Shown one piece after another: positions 1 through 8,297 of a stretch of 58,120 nucleotides of DNA. The stretch spans positions 1 through 58,120 of the forward strand of contig JAGBBE010000196.1 of assembly GCA_017938645.1 (NCBI GenBank), given 5' to 3'. Origin of the DNA: Clostridia bacterium. GTDB taxonomy: Bacteria; Bacillota_A; Clostridia; Christensenellales; Aristaeellaceae. A program made the translations under genes and the position numbers. The stretch's first letter is position 1. Each line of letters starts with the position of its first letter. The notes beneath the pieces are model-generated. The model was not told the DNA's origin, made no database searches, and saw only the letters and a program-made list of their open reading frames with translations.

Positions 1-1026
1 CAGGTCACCTTCAAGTACAACACCCCCGAAACCGAAGCCGCTCAGGAAGCCGCCTATGACCTGGCTGAAGCCGGCTGCAACATCATCTTCGCCAACTCCT
101 TCGGTCATGAGTCCCACGTGGCCATGGTCGCCTCCGAGTATCCCGAAATCGAGTTCTGCCACGCCACCGGCACCAGCGCCATGAACGCTGGCATGGAGAA
201 CTTCCACAACTACTTCGCCGCCATCTACGAAGCCCGCTATGTGAGCGGCATCGTGGCCGGCATGAAGCTCAACGAGATGATCGAATCCGGCAAGATCACC
301 GCTGACGCCGCCAAGATCGGCTATGTTGGCGCTTTCCCCTTCGCCGAGGTTATCTCCGGCTACACCTCTTTCTTCCTGGGCGCCCGCAGCGTGTGCCCCT
401 CTGTGACCATGGAAGTGCGCTACACCAACTCCTGGGGCGACATGGCTCTGGAAAAGGAAACTGCTGAAGCTCTGATCGCCAACGGCTGCGTGCTCATCTC
501 CCAGCATGCTGACACCACCGGCGCTCCCACTGCCTGCGAAGCCGCTGGCGTGCCCTGCGTTGGCTACAACATCTCCATGATCCCCGCCGCTCCCACCCAG
601 GCTCTGACCTCTTCCTACGTCAACTGGGCTGCCTACTACTCCTTCGCTCTGGAGAACGTACTGGCCGGCACCACCTTCCCCGCTGACTGGTCCGCCGGTT
701 ATGTGGATGGCGCTGTGGCTGTTACCGAGCTCAACCCCGCTTCCGTGCCCGCTGGCGCTGCCGAGAAGGTTGCCGAGGCTGAGGCCGCTCTGAAGGCCGG
801 CACCCTGAAGGTGTTCGACGTTTCCACCTTTACCGCTCCCGCCGGCGCTGGCTACGAAGTGGACGCTGAGGGTCACCTGACCTCCGCTTTCGCCACCGAC
901 ACCAACGGCGACTGGGTTGCCGACGCCAACGAAGTGGTTGCTGATGGTTACTTCAGCGAGTCCAGCGTGCAGAGCGCTCCCTACTTCGCCATCATCATCG
1001 ACGGCATCACTGCTGTGGTGGAATAA
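1..1026 (+). CDS. BMP family ABC transporter substrate-binding protein (5' end cut off)
   Basis: This is the C-terminal 341 residues of a basic membrane protein (BMP/PnrA/Med) family lipoprotein. The frame is open from base 1, so the signal peptide and roughly the first 40-60 residues lie outside the window. BMP proteins capture nucleosides outside the membrane for an ABC importer. Family-like features are the stretches IIFANSFGHE, YVSGIVAGM and IGYVGAFPFAEVI and a C-terminal region with YFSESSVQ. It is followed by the ATPase and two permease genes of the same system. A strong hairpin lies in the gap and may keep expression of the binding protein above that of the membrane parts. Family assignment is firm; the substrate (nucleoside) is inferred from the family and operon type. 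Confidence 0.9.
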   Translation, partial: QVTFKYNTPETEAAQEAAYDLAEAGCNIIFANSFGHESHVAMVASEYPEIEFCHATGTSAMNAGMENFHNYFAAIYEARYVSGIVAGMKLNEMIESGKITADAAKIGYVGAFPFAEVISGYTSFFLGARSVCPSVTMEVRYTNSWGDMALEKETAEALIANGCVLISQHADTTGAPTACEAAGVPCVGYNISMIPAAPTQALTSSYVNWAAYYSFALENVLAGTTFPADWSAGYVDGAVAVTELNPASVPAGAAEKVAEAEAALKAGTLKVFDVSTFTAPAGAGYEVDAEGHLTSAFATDTNGDWVADANEVVADGYFSESSVQSAPYFAIIIDGITAVVE

Positions 1027-1041
1027 TTTCAACAATCATTT

Positions 1042-1080
1042 CGCCCTGCTGCCTTAAGGGCAGCAGGGCGTTCTTGTCTT
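1042..1080 (+). terminator. Intercistronic hairpin, probable partial terminator
   Basis: A 12-base stem (CGCCCTGCTGCC with its complement at 1058-1070, loop TTAA) is followed by the T-rich TTCTTGTCTT. It sits between the binding-protein gene and the ATPase gene, where partial termination or mRNA stabilisation is common in ABC import operons. Confidence 0.7.
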
Positions 1081-1094
1081 AACATGGAGGGACT

Positions 1095-2630
1095 ATGGAA
1101 TCCAACATCATGATCGAGATGCGCGGCATCACCAAACATTTCGGCTCGGTTGTCGCCAATGAAAACGTCGATCTGACCGTGCGCCGTGGCGAGATCCTCT
1201 CTGTGCTGGGTGAAAACGGCAGCGGCAAGACTTCTCTGATGAATATGCTTGCCGGCATTTATTTTCCGGACGCCGGCCACATCTTTGTAGAAGGCAGGGA
1301 AGTCGTGATCGCTTCTCCCAAGGATGCTTTTGATCTGGGTATCGGCATGATTCACCAGCATTTCAAGCTGGTAGATGTGCTGACTGCCGCCGAAAACATC
1401 ATTCTTGGCCTGCCCGGCAAAATGAAGCTGGATATGAAGCAGGTGAAGGCCGATGTGCAGAAGCTTCTGGACAAGTACGGTTTCGAATTGGATCTGGACG
1501 CCAAAATCTACGAGATGAGCGTTTCCCAGAAGCAGACCGTTGAAATCGTCAAGATGCTCTACCGCGGCGCGCACATTCTCATTCTGGATGAGCCCACCGC
1601 TGTGCTTACGCCTCAGGAAACGGACAAGCTCTTCCAGGTGCTGCGCAACATGCGCTCTCAGGGGCATTCCATCATCATCATCACGCACAAGCTCAATGAG
1701 GTGCTGGCGCTGAGCGACCGCGTGGCCGTTCTTCGCAAGGGCTGCTACGTGGGAACCGTCGACACCTGTGACGCCACCGAAATGAGCCTGACGGAAATGA
1801 TGGTTGGCGAAAAGGTGACGCTGGATATCGAGCGTCCCGACCCTGTTGATCCTGTGATGAAGCTTCACATGGACGACGTGACCGTTTACAACCGCGAAGG
1901 CCGCGAGGTTCTTTCCCACGCCAGCTTCAAGGCCTACACCGGAGAAATTCTGGGCATTGCCGGCATTTCGGGCAGCGGCCAGAAGGAACTGCTGGAATCC
2001 ATTGCCGGTCTTCAGCCCCGCATGAACGGCAAGATCCATTACCGCAACCGCAAGGGTCACATCAAGGAGCTCACTGAAATGAGCGCTCAGGAAATCCGCG
2101 AAATCGGCATTCGTCTGGCATTCGTGCCTGAGGATCGTCTGGGCATGGGTCTGGTTGCCTCCATGGGCATGACCGACAACATGATGCTGCGCTCCTACAA
2201 AAAAGGCCGCGGCATGTTCTCTCACCGCAAAGAGCCGCACGATCTGGCCGAGCGCATCATGAAGGATCTGGGTGTTGTAACGCCCTCCACCGAGTGGCCC
2301 GTGGGCCGTATGTCCGGCGGCAACGTGCAGAAGGTGCTGGTCGGCCGCGAAATCGCCTCCTCTCCGCAGGTGCTGATGGTGGCCTATCCCGTGCGCGGTC
2401 TGGACATCAACTCCTCGTACCAGATCTATCATCTGCTCAACGAGCAGAAGAAGAAGGGTTCCTGCGTCATCTGCGTAGGCGAGGATCTGGATGTGCTGCT
2501 GGCGCTGTGCGACCGCATTCTCGTGCTGGCTGACGGCCATATCACCGGCGTGGTGGATGCCCGCACCACCACCAAGGAAGAAGTCGGCCTTCTGATGACC
2601 AGCCATGAAACCAAGGAGGTGCAGGCATGA
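1095..2630 (+). CDS. Nucleoside-type ABC transporter, double ATP-binding protein (NupO-like)
   Basis: A 511-residue protein with two fused nucleotide-binding domains, as in the NupO/YufO and RbsA type of importer ATPase. Domain 1 has a full Walker A (GENGSGKT), the Q-loop region IGMIHQHFKLVDVLT, a signature-like region MSVSQKQTVEI and Walker B LILDEPT. Domain 2 has a degenerate P-loop (GISGSGQKEL, no Lys after GSG), signature MSGGNVQKV and a Walker-B-like segment LMVAYPVRGLD without the DE pair. Such asymmetry is normal for this family. The start ATG has GGAGGGA upstream. The stop overlaps the next start by four bases (ATGA), so the permease is translationally coupled. It energises the importer with the two permeases that follow. 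Confidence 0.93.
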   Translation: MESNIMIEMRGITKHFGSVVANENVDLTVRRGEILSVLGENGSGKTSLMNMLAGIYFPDAGHIFVEGREVVIASPKDAFDLGIGMIHQHFKLVDVLTAAENIILGLPGKMKLDMKQVKADVQKLLDKYGFELDLDAKIYEMSVSQKQTVEIVKMLYRGAHILILDEPTAVLTPQETDKLFQVLRNMRSQGHSIIIITHKLNEVLALSDRVAVLRKGCYVGTVDTCDATEMSLTEMMVGEKVTLDIERPDPVDPVMKLHMDDVTVYNREGREVLSHASFKAYTGEILGIAGISGSGQKELLESIAGLQPRMNGKIHYRNRKGHIKELTEMSAQEIREIGIRLAFVPEDRLGMGLVASMGMTDNMMLRSYKKGRGMFSHRKEPHDLAERIMKDLGVVTPSTEWPVGRMSGGNVQKVLVGREIASSPQVLMVAYPVRGLDINSSYQIYHLLNEQKKKGSCVICVGEDLDVLLALCDRILVLADGHITGVVDARTTTKEEVGLLMTSHETKEVQA

Positions 2631-3730
2631 GCACTCCCGTGAAGGAACCTCTTTTCCACGTTGTCAAGCGTGACGATATTTCCTTTTCCCGCAGCGTAAT
2701 GGTGCGTCTTGTCGCCATCGTGCTGGCGCTGATCGTCTGTGCTGTGGTCATCGTACTGCTGACCGGCATGAATCCCCTGAGCGTCTATGCTGCTCTGTGG
2801 GACGGCGCCGTCGGCACCTCCCGCCGCATGTGGATCACCCTGCGTGACGCGGCCATCCTGCTTTGCATCGGCTTTGCCGTTATGCCTGCTTTCCGCATGC
2901 GTTTCTGGAACACCGGCGCCGAAGGTCAGGTGCTGGTGGGTTCCATGGCCACTGCCGCTGTGATGATCTACGGCAAAAACCTGCCCCCGTGGCTTCTGTA
3001 TACCCTCTGCCCGCTGGCCGGTATTGCCGCCGGTATGCTGTGGGGCATTATTCCCGCCTTTTTCAAGGCGCACTGGAACACCAACGAGACGCTCTTTACG
3101 CTGATGCTCAACTACATCGCGACCCAGCTGGTGGCCTTTGCCATCATCTTCTGGGAGAGTCCCAAGGGTTCCAACTCCGTGGGTCTGATCAACTCCAAGG
3201 GCAAAATCGGCTGGCTGCCCTCCATCGGCAAAAACAGCTACATTCTGCCGGTGCTCATCGTGGTTGCGCTGGCTGTGATCCTGTTCATCTACATGCGCTA
3301 CACCAAGCAGGGCTATGAGATCAGCGTTGTGGGCGAAAGCGAAAATACCGCCTACTACGCCGCCATCAACGTCAAGCGCGTCATCATCCGCACCATGGCC
3401 ATCTGCGGCGGTCTGGCCGGTATTGCCGGTTACCTGCTCACGGCTGGCGTAGGCCACACCATCTCCGTGGGTCTGGCCGGCGGACGCGGCTTTACCGCCA
3501 TCATCGTGGCCTGGCTGGGCAAGCTCAACCCCTTCATCATGATGCTGGTGGCCTTCTTTCTCGTCTTCATGGAAAAGGGTTCTCTGGAGATTGCCTCCCA
3601 GTTCAACCTCAATGAAAATGCCAGCGAGATCATCACCGGCATCATCCTGTTCTTCATTCTGGGCTGCGAATTCTTCATCAACTACCGTCTGGAGTTCCGC
3701 AAGCACGACAACAAGGAGGTCAAGGCATGA
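2627..3730 (+). CDS. Nucleoside-type ABC transporter permease (NupP-like)
   Basis: A 367-residue polytopic membrane protein of the BPD_transp_2 family, the permease type that partners BMP binding proteins. It has a cytoplasmic N-terminus of about 25 residues, a first membrane segment around residues 27-47 (VAIVLALIVCAVVIVLLTG) and about eight more hydrophobic segments. The family motif area reads FWNTGAEGQVLVG and the conserved cytoplasmic stretch is RYTKQGYEISVVGESENTA. It overlaps both the ATPase stop and the next permease start by ATGA, so the three genes form one coupled unit. Confidence 0.93.
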   Translation: MSTPVKEPLFHVVKRDDISFSRSVMVRLVAIVLALIVCAVVIVLLTGMNPLSVYAALWDGAVGTSRRMWITLRDAAILLCIGFAVMPAFRMRFWNTGAEGQVLVGSMATAAVMIYGKNLPPWLLYTLCPLAGIAAGMLWGIIPAFFKAHWNTNETLFTLMLNYIATQLVAFAIIFWESPKGSNSVGLINSKGKIGWLPSIGKNSYILPVLIVVALAVILFIYMRYTKQGYEISVVGESENTAYYAAINVKRVIIRTMAICGGLAGIAGYLLTAGVGHTISVGLAGGRGFTAIIVAWLGKLNPFIMMLVAFFLVFMEKGSLEIASQFNLNENASEIITGIILFFILGCEFFINYRLEFRKHDNKEVKA

Positions 3731-4707
3731 GCGCGATTATCATCTTCCTGCAGAAAGCCATCACGCAGGGCATTCCGCTCCTGTTTGGCGCTAACGGCGA
3801 GATCCTCACCGAAAAGAGCGGCAACCTGAACCTTGGCGTCCCCGGCATGATGTATATGGGCGGCGTGGCCGGTCTGATCGGCGCGTTCCTGTATGAAAAT
3901 GCTGCAGCCAATCCCATTCCCGTTGTGGGCATGCTTATCTCTCTGGTGTGTGCGCTGCTGTGCTCGGCGCTTGGTGCGCTTATCTACAGCGTGCTTACCA
4001 TCACCCTGCGTGCCAACCAGAACGTGACCGGCCTTGCGCTGACCACCTTTGGCGTGGGCTTTGGCAACTTCTTCGGCGGCTCTCTGTCCAAGCTGGCCGG
4101 CGGCGTTGGCCAGCTTTCCACTGCCACCACCGCCAGCGCCTTCCGTGCCACCATTCCCGGTCTGCGCGACATTCCCGTGATCGGCAATCTGTTTTTCAGC
4201 TACGGCTTTCTCACCTATGTGTGTGTGATCCTCACCTTCGTGCTCAGCTGGTTCCTCTTCAGGACCCGTGTTGGTCTGAACCTGCGTTCTGTGGGTGAGA
4301 GCGCCGCAACGGCTGACGCTGCCGGCATCAACGTAACCCGCTACAAGTATCTGGCTACCATCGTCGGCGGCATGCTGGCAGGTTTGGGCGGACTCTACTT
4401 CGTTATGGAGTACACTGGCGGCACCTGGGTCAACAACGGCTTCGGCGACCGCGGCTGGCTGGCCATTGCGCTGGTCATCTTTGCGCGCTGGCGTCCGCTC
4501 AATGCCATCTGGGGTTCCTTCCTCTTTGGCGGATTGTACATCCTTTACCTCTACATTCCCGGTCTGACCCGCAACATGCAGGAGATTTTCAAGGCTCTGC
4601 CCTATCTGGTCACCATCATCGTGCTGGTCATCACCTCTCTGCGTAAAAAACGCGAGGATCAGCCGCCGGCCTCTCTCGGACTCCCCTACTTCCGCGAGAA
4701 CCGTTAA
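3727..4707 (+). CDS. Nucleoside-type ABC transporter permease (NupQ-like)
   Basis: A 326-residue second permease of the same importer. It begins with the family-typical segment ITQGIPLLFGANGEILTEKSG, followed by the conserved NLGVPGMMYMGG. The cytoplasmic loop RTRVGLNLRSVGESAATADAAGI is a family hallmark. About eight hydrophobic segments are visible. It closes the operon, with a rho-independent terminator 77 bases downstream. It forms the transmembrane pore as a heterodimer with the preceding permease. Confidence 0.93.
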   Translation: MSAIIIFLQKAITQGIPLLFGANGEILTEKSGNLNLGVPGMMYMGGVAGLIGAFLYENAAANPIPVVGMLISLVCALLCSALGALIYSVLTITLRANQNVTGLALTTFGVGFGNFFGGSLSKLAGGVGQLSTATTASAFRATIPGLRDIPVIGNLFFSYGFLTYVCVILTFVLSWFLFRTRVGLNLRSVGESAATADAAGINVTRYKYLATIVGGMLAGLGGLYFVMEYTGGTWVNNGFGDRGWLAIALVIFARWRPLNAIWGSFLFGGLYILYLYIPGLTRNMQEIFKALPYLVTIIVLVITSLRKKREDQPPASLGLPYFRENR

Positions 4708-4783
4708 GTACAAGAGGCAGTGTCCCTTGATCCCAGTTCCGCTTCTCGGTTGAGTAATGGAAGAACGTAAAGTAAATAACGAC

Positions 4784-4815
4784 GCCGTGGCACATACAGG
4801 TGCCACGGCTTTTTG
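4784..4815 (+). terminator. Rho-independent terminator of the first nucleoside transporter operon
   Basis: Perfect 9-base stem GCCGTGGCA / TGCCACGGC with an 8-base loop, followed by TTTTT. Confidence 0.85.
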
Positions 4816-4902
4816 TTAAGTTTGCCGTGAAAGGAAGAAGGTTACGGCTTAACTTCCGGCTTCTGCGTAAATTTGTTTGTCAGGATGAGTGGATCGAGTA
4901 CG

Positions 4903-6173
4903 TCAGCCGTTTCCTGCGGCAAAGGATTCCTGCACCATGTCGAGGATTTCGCCTGTTTCGGCGTTGAGCGTGACCTGCCAGCCCATCTGGAGTTCATTGG
5001 ACTGAATCCAGAAGTACCACTGACGATGCGTCTTTTCCTGTGTAAGATCAGTGTAGGCGTAATTGCATTCATCGATGATTTCGCGGCTGATGCCGTAGGT
5101 ATCTTTCAGCGCTTTAGCGGCGAGATCAAGAGCTTCCTCCAGCGTCAGATCGTTTTCACCGGGAAGAATATGATTATACTTTGCAGGATCGAAACCTGCA
5201 GAGATCATCAGCCCGTCCAGTCTTGCCATTTCCTCCACAGGCACGGGCCAGCGGGAGGTTTCTGCAGCGGTATAGGCATCCATAAACTGGGTATGGATCT
5301 CAGCCACCCATTCCATGCACTGCGCGTCATAAACTTTTGCTTTACCGAAGGTTTCGCGGGTATAGGTATTGGGGTCCTCCGCTGCAATGTTCCACTGAAC
5401 TTCAGTGGTTTTGCCGGTAGCATCGTCAATTTTGACCAGATAGCTTCCGGCCTTTTCGCTCAGGTAGCCATCTTTCCAGTGCCAGCCATTGGCCTGATAC
5501 TTCACATGCCATATGCCGTTTTCGAAACCGGCGTTGGCCTTAAACTCAGCCAGTCCCTTGTCCTGAAGCGGTACTGCTGCTTCAGCGCTTCATTGGCAGC
5601 GTTCACAGCCTGTTGATGGGTCATCTTCGCACCCGGTACCGGCGTAGGCGACGGCACGGGCTCAGCAGTCTGAATACCCACAGCAGCTTCGAGCGCGATC
5701 TGCTGATGGGCTTTTTCATTTTTCTGCTGAATGTAGGCGGCAATTTCCGCCTGTCCCCATGCGCCATCCACATTTTCCATCGACCATGTGGTCTCCGTTC
5801 TGCCGTCAGGATAAATATCGACCGTATATTCACCCGCATCGTAGGGTTTCCATGTACCATAGGTGACGGTCCACACGCCGCCGTTTTCCACGGCATGTTC
5901 CGTAAACATTGCGATGGACTGCTGGTCCAGCCCATAATTCTTCATCACAGCCTCACGCGCGATGCTTTTGATTTCTACCTGCCTGGACATCCTGATTCCC
6001 ACCGCCAGTGCCGTGGCAGTTACAAGCACCATCAGCAGTGCAACAGCAGCGATCAAGGGACGGCGGACGAACGTTTTTTTCTCTTTCATGCGTATACTCC
6101 TCATGGCTTCATCTGTGTTCCATGTGAGCGTGCGTAGCCTTGCATCAGCCGTCTGCTTAAAGCTCTTCATCAA
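4903..6173 (-). pseudogene. Frameshifted membrane-anchored partner of the ECF sigma factor (PepSY-like extracytoplasmic part)
   Basis: Read leftward, the gene starts at 6173 and overlaps the sigma factor stop by 17 bases. The first frame gives a cytoplasmic N-terminus of about 37 residues (DARLRTLTWNTDEAM), one membrane segment (LIAAVALLMVLVTATALAV) and an extracytoplasmic region with a Pro-rich linker PVPSPTPVPG, as in RsgI-like and related anti-sigma proteins. Near 5563-5564 one base appears to be missing. The first frame then runs off into unrelated sequence and stops at 5502, while coding sense resumes from 5562 in another frame (DKGLAEFKANAGFENGIWHV) through to 4903. Joined, the protein would be about 423 residues with PepSY-like repeats. 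Position and architecture suggest an anti-sigma or signal-sensing role. The shift may be real or a sequencing error. Confidence 0.7.
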
Positions 6174-6672
6174 AATACCACCCTTCCAGTTGGCGGCGAA
6201 GCTTGCTTCGCGCCCGGTTCAGTCTGGAGGTTACTGTGCCTTCGGGAATACCAAGTGTCTGACTGATTTCCTGAAGCCGCATTTCCTGATAATACCTCAA
6301 CAGCACCACCTCCCGCTCACGCGGCGGAAGCGCCATCACTGCCTTGAGAACCGTATCATCGTATGTATCCACGGGCGTTCCTCCGGGAATGACGAGCTGA
6401 TCCACGTTCACGCTGCGGCTTTGCCATCGAAACCACGCCCTGCGCTGATAGTCGCGGCAGGTATTGATGGCAATGCGCATCAACCATGTTTTTTCAGAGC
6501 ATTCTCCTCGGAAGGTATGCCATTTCTGATAGGCTTTGAGAAAACTGTCCTGCACTGCATCCTCGGCAAGCATCGCATCGTGCAAAGAAAGATAACACAT
6601 GCGCAGCATGGCCGTGCCATAGCTTTCCATCAGCCGACGGATCTGCTCATCCGCTGTATTCCGAGCATCCAC
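6157..6672 (-). CDS. ECF-type RNA polymerase sigma-70 factor
   Basis: A 171-residue sigma factor with region 2 (ACYLSL-like core MLRMCYLSLHDAMLAEDAVQDSFLKA and WLMRIAINTCRDYQRR) and region 4 (LPPREREVVLLRYYQEM, then the HTH LQEISQTLGIPEGTVTSRLNRAR). No region 1 or 3 is present, as in ECF factors. The start chosen is GTG at 6672, six bases after AGGAGGT; a longer frame upstream has no ribosome site. It overlaps the downstream membrane-protein gene by 17 bases, the usual sigma/anti-sigma arrangement. It would direct RNA polymerase to a small regulon, probably including its own operon. Confidence 0.9.
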   Translation of the reverse strand: MDARNTADEQIRRLMESYGTAMLRMCYLSLHDAMLAEDAVQDSFLKAYQKWHTFRGECSEKTWLMRIAINTCRDYQRRAWFRWQSRSVNVDQLVIPGGTPVDTYDDTVLKAVMALPPREREVVLLRYYQEMRLQEISQTLGIPEGTVTSRLNRARSKLRRQLEGWYFDEEL

Positions 6673-6703
6673 GCTCACACCTCCTGTGTTCCAAGGACCG
6701 GGC

Positions 6704-6750
6704 CCGGTCGCTTTACACTTTAATAGACGCAGTTTTCTTCCAAAACCATC
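6704..6750 (-). promoter_or_regulatory. Possible autoregulated ECF promoter region upstream of the sigma gene
   Basis: On the minus strand the segment AAAACTGCGTCTATTAAAG lies about 40 bases before the sigma start. GCGTCTA resembles the CGTC-type -10 element of ECF promoters. The matching AAC-type -35 element is not clear (the region reads GGATGGTTTT), so this is a weak call. Confidence 0.3.
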
Positions 6751-6762
6751 CGGATATGGAAT

Positions 6763-6784
6763 AAAAAAGAGCCCTTTCGGGCTC
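6763..6784 (-). terminator. Rho-independent terminator of the hydrolase gene
   Basis: Read leftward: GAGCCC, loop GAAA, GGGCTC, then TTTTTT. The hydrolase stop codon is inside the stem. It separates the hydrolase from the ECF operon. Confidence 0.88.
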
Positions 6785-7691
6785 AAATCTGGCTGCTGAT
6801 CCATTGGATCAGATCAGCCCATGCTTCATCACGGTTGATTTCGTTGAACATCTCGTGTCTGCCTTTGGGATAGAGCATCACCTTGACATTCTCCACACCG
6901 GCTTCACGCAGTTCCTCCGCCACCTTGCACACGCCTGTGCCGTTCGCGCCAACGGGATCTCTGTCGCCCGAGAGGAACATCACGGGAATATCGCTTTGCA
7001 TATTATCGAGCTTTTCGGGATAGAGGCGACTGAGGCCATCAAACATATCGCGATAGGCGGCAGCCGTGAAAGTGAAGCCACACAGCGGATCGGCGTTATA
7101 CTTTTCAACCGCTTCATCATCGCGGCTGAGCCAGTCGTTTCCTGTTTTGGGGTTGGGAATATCCTTAAGATATCCAGCGAAGGAAATCTTTTTAAGCAAT
7201 TCACTGGGCTTCTTTGCACCGCCAAGCGCACACTGAATTTTGGCAATCAGCGACCCAGCCGCCACGATTGGCTTATCATAATGTCCCGTGCCGCTGAGAA
7301 TGACGCCTGCCAGTCCTTTTTCATACTTGAGACAGTAGCCGCGCACCACAAAGCTGCCCATGCTGTGACCCAGCAGGAAATACGGCACGCCCGGGTACTC
7401 GCGCTCCATCATCAGACGCAGGGCATGCACATCATCAATAAGTGCATCCCAGCCATTCTTTTCGGCGAAAAAGCCTTTGATTTCAGCCGTTTTTCCATGA
7501 CCCAGATGAGAATGTCCCACCACGGCAAAGCCCGCCGCATTGAGCGCTTCAGCCGTCGCTTCATAGCGTCGGATGTGCTCAACCATACCGTGCACAAGCT
7601 GCACAACCGCACGCGGCTTGCCCTGCACAGGCCAATGACCATATTCCAGCTTCTTTCCGGTAACGGACTCAAACGTCGAATATTTCGCCAT
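6783..7691 (-). CDS. Alpha/beta hydrolase, lysophospholipase/monoacylglycerol lipase type
   Basis: A 302-residue serine hydrolase of the Hydrolase_4 family. Visible elements are the oxyanion HG motif (VQLVHGMVEH), the nucleophile elbow GHSMG (Ser in VPYFLLGHSMGS), the acid in LSGDRDPVG and the catalytic His in PKGRHEMFNE. The start is ATG at 7691 behind GGAGGAAG; an in-frame upstream extension lacks a ribosome site. No signal peptide is seen, so it is probably cytoplasmic. It likely cleaves lysophospholipids or monoacylglycerols, but substrates vary within the family. It is monocistronic, with its own terminator. Confidence 0.85.
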   Translation of the reverse strand: MAKYSTFESVTGKKLEYGHWPVQGKPRAVVQLVHGMVEHIRRYEATAEALNAAGFAVVGHSHLGHGKTAEIKGFFAEKNGWDALIDDVHALRLMMEREYPGVPYFLLGHSMGSFVVRGYCLKYEKGLAGVILSGTGHYDKPIVAAGSLIAKIQCALGGAKKPSELLKKISFAGYLKDIPNPKTGNDWLSRDDEAVEKYNADPLCGFTFTAAAYRDMFDGLSRLYPEKLDNMQSDIPVMFLSGDRDPVGANGTGVCKVAEELREAGVENVKVMLYPKGRHEMFNEINRDEAWADLIQWISSQI

Positions 7692-7821
7692 ATGACTTCC
7701 TCCTATGACATTTTCCGCCAGCAACTATTTTATCACAACTATTCCTATATGCGCAACAGCCTGTTTTGTTCTGATGGCCTTTCCAGCTGCATACACTGCC
7801 TCGAACAGGAGGACGGATATC

Positions 7822-8253
7822 ATGCCAAAACTGCCCGGAATGCTTCTTGCCGCGCTGCTGGCAATCACCGCGCTGCAGAACGGTCTCTATCGTGATCAGG
7901 CCGATGGTTATGGCGGAAAGGTGATCGTAACAGTCACCATCCGCGATGGCAAGCTCACCAAGTTGACCACTGAAAACACCGGAGGAGAAAAAAGTGAGTA
8001 CTACCTCAAGGCCGAGGAAGCACTCACCAAAGAAATTCTTGAAAAGCAAAGCATCGAAGGCGTCGATGCCGTTGCTGGCGCAACCGGCACCAGTGAGAGT
8101 ATTCTCAAAGCGATGGAAGGCATCTTCGAACAGGCACGCTACGATGGAACACCCAGGGAAACCGTTGCACCGGCTCCATCTGACGAGCCAGACAGCCCTG
8201 CAAACAGCGTCAAAGAACCCACCCTGACCGCATGGCCGCATCCGACAGTATAG
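7822..8253 (+). CDS. Small FMN-binding domain protein
   Basis: A 143-residue protein dominated by one FMN-binding domain (about residues 28-103), as found in RnfG, NqrC and flavin-accepting extracytoplasmic proteins. The motif VAGATGTSESI carries the Thr to which FMN is attached covalently by a flavin transferase in RnfG/NqrC-type proteins. Residues 5-20 form a short hydrophobic N-terminal segment, a probable export or anchor signal. The C-terminus is a Pro/Thr-rich tail. The start is ATG at 7822 after AGGAGG. It stands alone between divergent and convergent genes. A role as a surface or membrane electron acceptor is inferred. Confidence 0.75.
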   Translation: MPKLPGMLLAALLAITALQNGLYRDQADGYGGKVIVTVTIRDGKLTKLTTENTGGEKSEYYLKAEEALTKEILEKQSIEGVDAVAGATGTSESILKAMEGIFEQARYDGTPRETVAPAPSDEPDSPANSVKEPTLTAWPHPTV

Positions 8254-8255
8254 CA

Positions 8256-8287
8256 GAGGCGAGGGATTCATTCCCCCGCCTCTTTAT
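8256..8287 (+). terminator. Terminator between the FMN-binding gene and leuS (convergent)
   Basis: Stem GAGGCG / CGCCTC, extended by AGGGA and TTCCCC inside, followed by TTTATTAT on the plus strand. It lies between two genes reading toward each other and could serve both. Confidence 0.7.
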
Positions 8288-8297
8288 TATGGACAGT

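Noticed and set aside
1935..2420. Degenerate second ATPase domain as a defect
   Set aside because: Loss of the P-loop Lys and of the DE pair in domain 2 occurs throughout BMP/ribose-type double ATPases; the second transporter in this window shows the same pattern.
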